Assembly: GCF_042186555.1 (NCBI RefSeq)
Contig: NC_133332.1
Coordinates: 211,453,102 to 211,517,101 of the forward strand
Direction of reading: 5' to 3'
DNA length: 64,000 nt
Source of the DNA: Aquarana catesbeiana
Taxonomy: Eukaryota; Chordata; Amphibia; Anura; Ranidae
How positions within the stretch are numbered: the stretch's first letter is position 1; each line of letters starts with the position of its first letter. Shown piece by piece: positions 56,587 through 64,000 of this stretch. The translations under genes and the position numbers were made by a program. Under the pieces are notes generated by a model, which saw nothing but the letters and a program-made list of their open reading frames with translations, was not told the origin of the DNA and ran no database searches.

Positions 56587-59540
56587 GTGAGCACACCCTA
56601 TTGACTAAGCATTTTTCAGTCACTTACAACAAGCAATTACAGCAAGGCGAGGGAATTGGAACTGCTAAAATATCATGAAGAACAGCACTGTCCTCTTAAA
56701 ATAGGAGGTATTTTATCATTCTTCCAATGCAGAACCCAAAAAAACTGTTGCTCATTAAAGTTTATGTACAGCCAGTTTACCATTTTGGAAATTTTCCCTA
56801 GCTTCCTATGTGGGATATGCAACTGGAAGTTAGAGAAAATCTGCCAAAATTAGAGGATTTGCTTTCTTACACAGTTGTAGCCAGAACATTTGCACCCATT
56901 CGAAGGTTTTCTCTCACCTATAGTTCTTAGAAAAACTCCAAAAGTTTGGATTTTTCCTCACTTTCTTTTTTAGTGACAATTGTCACTGGTACAAAAAATG
57001 CCTGGTGAAGCTCCTTAATGGGGGCACAGAAAGTAATAAAATTGCAAAAGATCTTCACTTTACGGGATACTCTGTAAAACTTTGCAAAATATTTCTTGAC
57101 ACAGTGGCCAATTGTCCATTCAGAGCTGCTGTTGAGTCACAAAACAGCATGGATTACAAAGCTATTTTTCCAACTGTCTATCCAGAATGGCTGGTACAGG
57201 GCATAGATACCATCTAAATATAGAGTCATCATCCATCAGTTTATCCACCGTCAATAGGTTTATAACCCAAATACAGCCTAAATATAGGATAATTTATTAC
57301 CTGTCCATCTAGCGCTGCTGGTGTTTAGCACAGATACAGATTAAATATAGAGCCATTTATCCAACTGTCCATCCAAAACTGCTGGTTTATAGTCTAATTA
57401 CAACCAAACTACACAAAGTGTATAGCCCAGATAGAGCCTAAATATGGAGTTATTTATCCACCAGAACCATTGGATTATAGCACAGATGCAGCTAAACTAT
57501 AGAGCCATTTATTTGTCTTTTTTATAGCTGTTTAAGGCTTCTGGGCTGTCGCCAGTGCACATAAGACAAAATGTAGGGAATTAACAAGGACTTGTGTAAG
57601 CACAACGCTTGCACAAATCTTCTAAACTGAGAACACTAGCAGATATTCTTAAGTATTAAAAGGGGTTCAAGACCCTTTGTTAATTAGTAGTGGTCCGTTC
57701 TCTGTTCTGTGGTGGTGACAGGCAAGCTCCCATCTCACAGCCCCCCCCCCCCACCTGCTTAACGAAGGAGGGTGTTAACCCTGTGCATCTCAATTTGTGT
57801 TGTGTAATCACTGCATGAGCAGAGTGAGAGAAATGGGTGCTGTCTGCTGAAAGTTCACACCCCATTTGACATGTCACAACTGGTGGGAAAATGCAACAGT
57901 TTTTCATATTAAAAAGTGCCGTTTTCCCTTTGTCATTTAGGTGCAGACCTGCGCTGGCCAAGGTGGCACGAATAGACCTGAAACATCTATCTGCTTGGTT
58001 AATGTGGCGCACACCACTACTGATAGTTTTCTGTGCCATTATAATGGCACAGGAAGCTTAGTTATTCCCCCAAATGACTTACACAATCAGACATGGAATA
58101 ATTATATAGTTGCCCTCCTTGTGCACATGCATCCGACTCTCCTGATGGAAACTTTTATGCTGTTCTCATCTTAGATACCGACATACATTTAAAAGTCTGG
58201 CTTTCTTATAAACGGATATATAGTGTGATAATTCTGTTAAAGCCCAGTTCCTTAAATGCTATTTACATTTAAACTTGCTATATAACATTACACTATTATC
58301 ATTGTAGAAAATGATGTTCTGTGAGAACATGCTGTAGAGAAGATGGTGAGAACAGACACATTTTGAAGGTGACATTGTTGCAGATGATCTGATATACTGT
58401 ACGATGGATTGCACAATAATTTAGTTGGAAATTCACAAGCCAATTTAACAGTATATTACCACAATGCCAGAGATATCAGCATTTTGTACTGTTGTTGACT
58501 TTACCTTTTTGTGGATTACTACAGGATATGATGGCAGTATACACATAAAGAAATAACATTGATGACACATTGTTGGCGATTTTTTGGAATTGTGCATGTT
58601 CCACTGTGGAGGATTATGGAAATTAGACCTAATCCCATTACATTGCTGCCTATTATTCGATAAAAAAAACGCCGTACATTTATGGCAATTGTCATGAGTG
58701 CTGTGTCGTATCACATTTTCACCATTCAGCAGTAACATAATGTCTTTTTGTTGTAGGTCTATTGGAGATCGTATTGGAGAGGCCAAAGCCAGCGGGAACT
58801 TGGGCAATACCCTCAAGGTCCTGGGACAGTATGATGAGGCCATTGCCTGCTGTCAAAGGCACCTGGATATCTCATGGGAGCAGGGGGACAAGGTATAAAA
58901 ACCCATTGCAGAATCAAATTTCCTTCTGAAACTCTGAAACTGATGCTCTATATTTTGCTGGTGAAGGCAAATCTCACTTCTGCTGCAGTCTTGCAAGGAT
59001 TGTCCGTTGTCCTGCTGCAATCTTCATCATCTAAAACTGGAAACATTACAGCTGCAACAAAGTCAAAAATCTGCCCATATCATTGTAATATAAACCAAAC
59101 TCTCATATATGTTTTTGGGCTAGATCATGGACTCTTGTCATATGATTCTATGATGGTTATCCTCTCCTTCATATTTCATTGAGTGTTGGTAAAGCTCTAG
59201 ATAGGTTTTTGGGCTTTTGCATGTATGGATAACAGCGACTGTAGAGATTTACCTGATTGGGCAGCCAGAAGCAAAAGGTTAATGGCAGGATGAAAATAAT
59301 TACTGCATGGCAGGTAGTCCTTGAATTCCACACCCATCCGCCCCTTCCCAGATAAGGTTACAAACACATCTGAATCTTTGTTTTATGTGGCCTGCAGGTG
59401 GGTGAAGCACGAGCGTTATATAATGCTGGCAATGTATTTCATGCCAAAGGAAAGCAACTGTCATGGAACATGCCACAGATTCCAGGCGACCTCTCTGAGG
59501 AGGTGAAGGAGACACTCCTGAAAGCTACAGAGTATTATGA
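56365..59540 (+). CDS. gpsm1: gpsm1 (AGS3), partial: three internal coding exons
   Basis: Exons 56365-56586, 58757-58892 and 59398-59540 join in frame into about 167 codons of the N-terminal TPR domain. GPSM1 binds Galpha-i/o-GDP through C-terminal GoLoco motifs and NuMA/Inscuteable-type partners through its TPRs, acting in receptor-independent G signalling and spindle orientation, at the cortex and in the cytosol. The TPRs read LELALEGERLCKAGDF, LSAIYSQLGNAYFYLKEYAK, EAKASGNLGNTLKVLG and EARALYNAGNVFHAKG. The paralogue GPSM2 is less likely: CKAGDFKAG and QLSWN fit GPSM1. Exon boundaries and phases match the family. The rest of the gene (later TPRs, GoLoco motifs) lies beyond the window or past the DIRS/L1 insertions; the 5' exon is not certain. 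Confidence 0.93.
56587..58756 (+). other. gpsm1 intron with degenerate tandem repeat
   Basis: About 2.2 kb. It holds an irregular array (57165-57520) of roughly 65-80-bp units with the motifs ATTTATCCA, CTGCTGG, TATAG and CAGATACAG, and a C run at 57742-57754. No other exon is recognised. It ends TTTTTGTTGTAG. Confidence 0.75.
58757..58892 (+). CDS. gpsm1: gpsm1 exon with TPR 3
   Basis: After the Arg codon completed by the first base, it reads SIGDRIGEAKASGN through CCQRHLDISWEQGDK. It ends in phase 0 at a GTATAA donor, which is weaker than consensus. Confidence 0.93.
59398..59540 (+). CDS. gpsm1: gpsm1 exon with TPR 4 start
   Basis: The acceptor GCCTGCAG ends at 59397. The exon reads VGEARALYNAGNVFHAKG, KQLSWNMPQIPGDLSEEV and LLKATEYYE. 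The donor GTGAGT at 59541 leaves phase 2. The QLSWN insert separates GPSM1 from GPSM2. Confidence 0.93.
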
Positions 59541-59800
59541 GTGAGTACTGAATTTCTGACAACTGTTTGTGCCATTCACTGCCAGGCCTAAATACTAACG
59601 TATTTCTTAAGTCATTATGATAAGCAATTTGCTTTTTGAAGGAGTAGAAGGTCCTTGAGTGCTTGAGCCCAAGACTCTGTTTCTGCTTGCCACCTTGTCA
59701 GGTGTAACAGTGATTGTGGTAAATGTTAAAGAATAAGTTCAGCTTTTGGAACATGTTACATATTCCACTTGTATTTTGGGGTGGAAAATTTTACATTTCT

Positions 59801-62000
59801 TTATCGTACATCATGGGACACAGAGCCACAGTAATTACTGTATGGGTTATATGGCACCTTCAGGTGATGGACACTGGCACACCCTAGACAGGAAGTTCAA
59901 TTCCCAATATAACCCCTCCCTTTACTGGGAGTACCTCAGTTTTTTTCGCCAGTGTCTTAGGTGTTGGTTACGAGTAAATATGTGCTGTGCTGAGCTCCAC
60001 TGGAATATTCCTAACTGGGGCAAGCCATGCAACCGGATCCATTCAAAGTGTCTTTTCCAGACTGAATTGAATGGTACCCGGGCCTCGTGTCAGAAGAAAC
60101 AAGGTTTTACCTGTAACACTTCTCTTTTTACAGAGCTGGACCCTGGGATCCAGTATTTGTTTTTTTCAGCCATATTCCTGGCAGAGTGCTTTTTTACAGG
60201 CCCAGGGCTGTGGATCTCCCGATAAAAAGCGGGCCCCATTCCCTGAAGGTTTTTTAACGGAGCCCACCGTGAGAGGTGAAGATTGGGTCTGTTACCACAG
60301 AACCCTGCAGTTGGATAAGGTAAGGGAGATTCCTAAGGAATTTTTCTAATTCTTGTGGGTCAAGAGCACGTACCTGATTTCATGCTTGTCAGTCTCGCCT
60401 CTGTGTCAAGCTGCATGCATCCTCCAGCCCAAGCCCCAGGTAAGACGCAGGGAAGGGTTTTTTTTTCCTTTTGGGAATGTTCCCCCACCTGGACACCTTC
60501 ACCCCAGGAGGCAGAGGGAGCGTGGCTCAGTCGGCGGTGTGCCGCGCCACTCCCGCTGCTATTGCGGCAGTCCTCCATCCCGCGGTTCTCCTCCTCTCCT
60601 CTACCCCAGCCCTCCTCCATATATATGATCCGGCGGATCGGAGCCCGCTCGCGCGGGAAAGCTGTATCTTTGAAAAAGATGAGGCAGGGGGGCGCGGTGG
60701 ATGGTCGGAGGAAGGGGGCGGGGCTTAGCTGTGTTGCTGTGCTTCAGCGCCCACAACGCGGACTGTGTAGCTATAAAGTGCACCTTTTTTCAGGTGCATA
60801 CAACTAAAGGAGGGACACGGAGCAGACGGGTCACATGTGAGTGTTGGTTGACACAAGCTACCCTTAACTGAGTCGGTTGAAGATCTCACTTCTTGTTTGG
60901 GTTCACTAAAGCCTCCTCAAGCCTTGCGTGCCTTTCCTGTACATTCTTTGCTGGAAAAGCTTATATGTTCTGAGTGGGATCACCCAGATAAGCATTTTTC
61001 CCTCCTAAAAAGTTTTTAAAACTTTATCCCATGGAGGAAGAATTCACTAAGATGTGGAGCATACCAGCAATTGATGCTGCTATATCCTCTGTGAATAAAA
61101 GTTTGACTTGTTCGGTTGACAATGCGCAAATGCTTACGGATCCAACTGATAAGAGATTGGAATTCCTGTTAAAAGATATTTTTTCCTTGGCAGGTTCAGT
61201 GGCTCAACCTGCAGTGGTGGCAATTGGGGTATGTCAATCCTTGAGAGACCATTTGAAACAGGTGCTCAAGGTTTTCCCTGAACAGGAGGCCCAGGAGTTA
61301 GCTGAGCTGCCAGCAGCTTTTTGTTTTGCAATTGACGCAATCAGAGATTCTATTTTTCAAACCTCTCGCCTTACGCTTGGGTTGATGCATATGCGTAGAA
61401 TCTTATGGTTGAAAAGTTGGTCAGCCGAAGCGCCATGCAAAAAGCTCTTGGCTGTTTTTCCTTTCCGTGGTGAAAAACTGTTTGGGGATGATTTAGACAA
61501 ATATATCCAAAAAATAAGTGGGAAAAGTACCCTTTTGCTAGTTAAGAAAAGGAGTAAACGTCCCTCATTAAAGGGGCTCTTTCTCCACTGCCAGGGGCAT
61601 CAGCCTCCAGGCAGTCACGATGGCCTCCACCGTCAGGTTCGAGAGGTAAACCTCGGGGTCAACCCCAGGGACAAAATAAATCCTGGGGGAGCAAACCCAC
61701 AAGACAAAGCGCTAAAGCCTCTTTATGAAGGGGCGCCCCCGCTCGTTCAAGTGGGGGAAAGACTTCTGCAGTTCTCAAGGGTCTGGCAGGAAGAATTTCG
61801 AGACAGATGGGTGGTCTCCACAATAGCTCTAGGTTACAAACTAGAGTTTCGAGAATTCCCGTCTCCTCATTTCTTCAGGTCAAATGTCCCCAAAGATCCA
61901 GAAAAAAGAAGTCTCTCTTTCTAGACCGACTTTTGTCACAAAAAGTGATCATGATGGTCCCCATGGAAGAGCAGGGGTTGGGGTTTTGTTCAAACCTTTT
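59801..62000 (+). mobile_element. DIRS-like element, copy 2, cut by an L1
   Basis: It begins TTATCGTACATCATGGGACA, the same left terminus as 18955, and runs colinearly with copy 1 through the leader (GCCAGTGTCTTAGGTGTTGG) and gag-like region to CAAACCTTTT at 62000, where a poly-T LINE end starts. The part beyond is outside the window or lost. Same strand as gpsm1, in its presumed next intron. Confidence 0.9.
61031..61924 (+). CDS. DIRS gag-like / RT N-terminal open frame, 297 codons
   Basis: The longest intact DIRS frame here. It starts MEEEFTKMWSIPAIDAA, the position corresponding to 20739 in copy 1 but without its early stop. A Gag-like part with WSAEAPCKKLLAVFPFRG and KLFGDDLDKYIQKI runs to about residue 170. 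A Lys/Pro-rich stretch and KPLYEGAPPL lead to DRWVVSTIALGYKLEF, which belongs to the start of the RT ORF. It ends at a stop after KRSLSF. No protease or RT core is included. Possibly translated, but without an element-level partner. Confidence 0.7.
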   Translation: MEEEFTKMWSIPAIDAAISSVNKSLTCSVDNAQMLTDPTDKRLEFLLKDIFSLAGSVAQPAVVAIGVCQSLRDHLKQVLKVFPEQEAQELAELPAAFCFAIDAIRDSIFQTSRLTLGLMHMRRILWLKSWSAEAPCKKLLAVFPFRGEKLFGDDLDKYIQKISGKSTLLLVKKRSKRPSLKGLFLHCQGHQPPGSHDGLHRQVREVNLGVNPRDKINPGGANPQDKALKPLYEGAPPLVQVGERLLQFSRVWQEEFRDRWVVSTIALGYKLEFREFPSPHFFRSNVPKDPEKRSLSF

Positions 62001-64000
62001 TTTTTTTTGTAAAATCTTTATTTAGCAACATTTTAGTAAGAAGCTACACACCATGAAGACATGCATAATAAAACACATAAAGATTATACATTGATACAGG
62101 TTATTGTAGATGACCAGTCCAAATTCAGGGCAATATCACATTTAGTAGTCGTTAGTCTTCATAATAAACTTGGAATGACCACAGGGAGAGAGTTCCGTCC
62201 AGTGACATACTCAACCCGCCTTAGGTGCTGACTGTTCAGGAGTGCAGGGGGGCACCGACACCCGCCAGCAGTCCGGGCAGAGGGGGGCTATATGCCTCCA
62301 TCAACCTCACCTAGACCACCATTTCGGCAGGGAACGCCCCCCCCCCTCAATCCTCCGACTCAGTAGGAGAAGCGCATAGTCACCCCCCTCTAAGGGGGGG
62401 TGTCTCTGCCCCCTAAGCCAGTCATTGCAACCCTAAGTCTGGACATTGCAGCAAGTAAAATATTTTGTTACAACCTGAAGTCAAGGAATCATGTGGTAGT
62501 AGAAGATCCAAGACCAGTAAAGAGAGGAAAGAGAAGAAGAAGTAAACAATAAGAGAGGGAACAAGGGAAGAAGGGGAAGGAGGGCAGGGAATAAGGAAGG
62601 GTGTAGGAGGAGCATACCTTATGGTCTGGAGAAGTTTAGTAGATCTGTGCCGAGCGAGTTCTGACCAGAACAGCCTCTTTTCATGACAAGTAGGGGTGAA
62701 ACGTGTCATCATTGGCAACCATTATTCTTGTCTAAGCGGGATCTTAGAAATGGTTCTGCCAGCTCCATCAAATCCAGGTCAAGGCTAGTGGATTCTTGGT
62801 CGGGGTCAGACATATATTTTTGCCATGGGCCCCAAATGGTTTCAAAGCGATCCACTTTGCCCTTACAGATCGCTATCCAGTGTTCGGCCTCCCTAATATC
62901 ATTTACTTTTTGGATCCAGTCTGCCCTTGAAGGGATCTTGGGTTGTTTCCAGTAAATTGGAAGAAGGCATCTAGCCGCATTTAAAAGATGCGGCAAGACA
63001 CTTTTTTTTGTATCGACTAATCGGCATCTGTGGGACATGCAGGAGGAAGTGGGCCGGAGACGAGGGTATATCAAGATCCAGGATTTACCTTATTAGAGCT
63101 TTAATGTCCGCCCAATATGGCTGGATCAGAGAGCATTCCCACCAAATGTGAAGGAGCGTTCCCCTGAGGCCACACTTCCTCCAACATTGATCCGATACCG
63201 AAGGATAGATGCGAGCTAGGTCAGCCGGGACACGATACCAGCGTGACAAAATCTTGTAGTTTGTTTCTTAAGTTTTAGAGTCTATAGAGCTCGAGTGAGT
63301 GAGCTGGTAGAGATGAGTCAGTTGAGTTGTATAGAATTCAAGCTTTAAGTCCCTTTCCCATGCACGTATGTGGCCTAAGATTGTCAGTACTATTACTTAA
63401 TAGATGGTACATCTGCGAAATCATATGAGGGATTGGGTCATCATCTACCGAAAGGTGTTAGAGAGGAGGATTCTCTTATAGATTTCCCATGTATCTCAAA
63501 GAAGTGATGGAGCTGTCTATACCTCCAGAAATTCATTCTAGAGCCCCCGTGTCTAGTCTGTAGGGATTCAAAGCTCATCAGTTTACCATTGTGCATTAAC
63601 TTCCCACAACTGGCGTTACCATCATCCAGCCAGGGACCAAAAAAAGCCATTTGCTCACCTGGCGGGAACCAAAGGAACCCTCCTAGCGGAGCCAGCGGGG
63701 ACATGGGAGGAGACAAACTGTAAACCGAATTTATCCTGTCCCATGTAGAAAGCGTATGCGTCGTCAGAGGAGAAGTGGTATCCGACAGCCCTCTACATTC
63801 ACGGGGTAGCCATGGTGCATATGCGAAGTTCCTGCCATTTTTCTAGTGAGACCCAAAGCTTGGATTGGGTGTGGAAACACCAGTTGAGGATTCTCTGGAG
63901 GGCAATGGCCCTATGGTATTTCAAAATGTCAGGGATTCCCAGGCCTCCCATCAATTTTGAGCGTTTTAGTACCTTTAGAGCTATTCTGGATTTTTGTGCA
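62001..64000 (-). mobile_element. L1-like LINE, 3' half, running off the window
   Basis: Poly-T from about 62000, TTTGTAAAATCTTTATTTAG next, then a 3' UTR of about 0.7 kb and ORF2 sequence to the window end. It opens like the L1 at 48684 (both TTTACAATCTTTATTT-like), so they are probably related families. It sits in DIRS copy 2. Confidence 0.9.
62709..64000 (-). pseudogene. L1 ORF2 C-terminal half
   Basis: From the window end inward: GGLGIPDILKYHRAIALQRI (about 63940), then further downstream the zinc-ribbon CWRKCGLRGTLLHIWWEC (about 63180) and the tail DWIQKVNDIREAEHWIAI, ending SRLDKNNGCQ at 62709. Frames change more than once between these blocks (e.g. near 63080 and 63440), so the ORF is broken. 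Endonuclease and RT palm would lie past 64000. Confidence 0.85.

Overview
The window reads as vertebrate genomic DNA packed with transposable elements, most likely from an anuran amphibian and probably a true frog (Ranidae). The support is a set of Tc1-like elements with long inverted repeats, DIRS tyrosine-recombinase retrotransposons, L1-like LINEs, TTAA-flanked piggyBac-type elements and PIF/Harbinger-like foldbacks, all nested. The species is inference. Nothing prokaryotic (operon, tRNA, rRNA or CRISPR array) was seen.

One host gene is recognised: three consecutive coding exons of gpsm1 (AGS3, a TPR/GoLoco regulator of G-protein signalling and spindle orientation) on the + strand at 56365-59540. 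Splice sites and phases are all consistent. The gene continues past the window. A possible, weakly supported upstream exon lies at 26050-26249; its donor phase fits the first recognised exon.

The rest is mobile DNA in layers. 0-6 kb: an old Tc1-like element (B) is split by a second Tc1 (A), a 2.4-kb Harbinger-like foldback and smaller MITEs. 6-13.7 kb: Tc1 element E1 carries in its right end a 5.95-kb hAT-type element (F) with an 8-bp target duplication. F holds a roughly 3.1-kb minisatellite and a roughly 1.5-kb C-rich minisatellite, both with units of about 31 bp. 15-17 kb: TTAA MITEs, one inside another. 17.6-24.85 kb: Tc1 copy A2 carries a hAT MITE (itself split by a later insertion) and a 5.6-kb DIRS element with an internal complementary region. 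27-34 kb: MITEs and a 2.8-kb Harbinger-like nest. 34.9-37.4 kb: Tc1 G with a piggyBac-type MITE. 37.5-39.1 kb: Tc1 E2, whose nearly full-length transposase has lost one catalytic Asp. 39.8-47.7 kb: Tc1 D, which contains a piece duplicated from the window start and a 4.9-kb piggyBac element. 48.7-49.6 kb: a 5'-truncated L1 with a 17-bp target duplication. 59.8-64 kb: a second DIRS copy, interrupted by another L1, downstream of the last visible gpsm1 exon.

The transposon proteins are mostly broken. The overlaps give a relative order of insertions. The most unusual points are a copied segment carrying a Tc1-in-Tc1 junction, the minisatellite-filled hAT element, the DIRS circle-junction sequence, and sequence shared between the coding piggyBac element and two abundant-looking MITEs.
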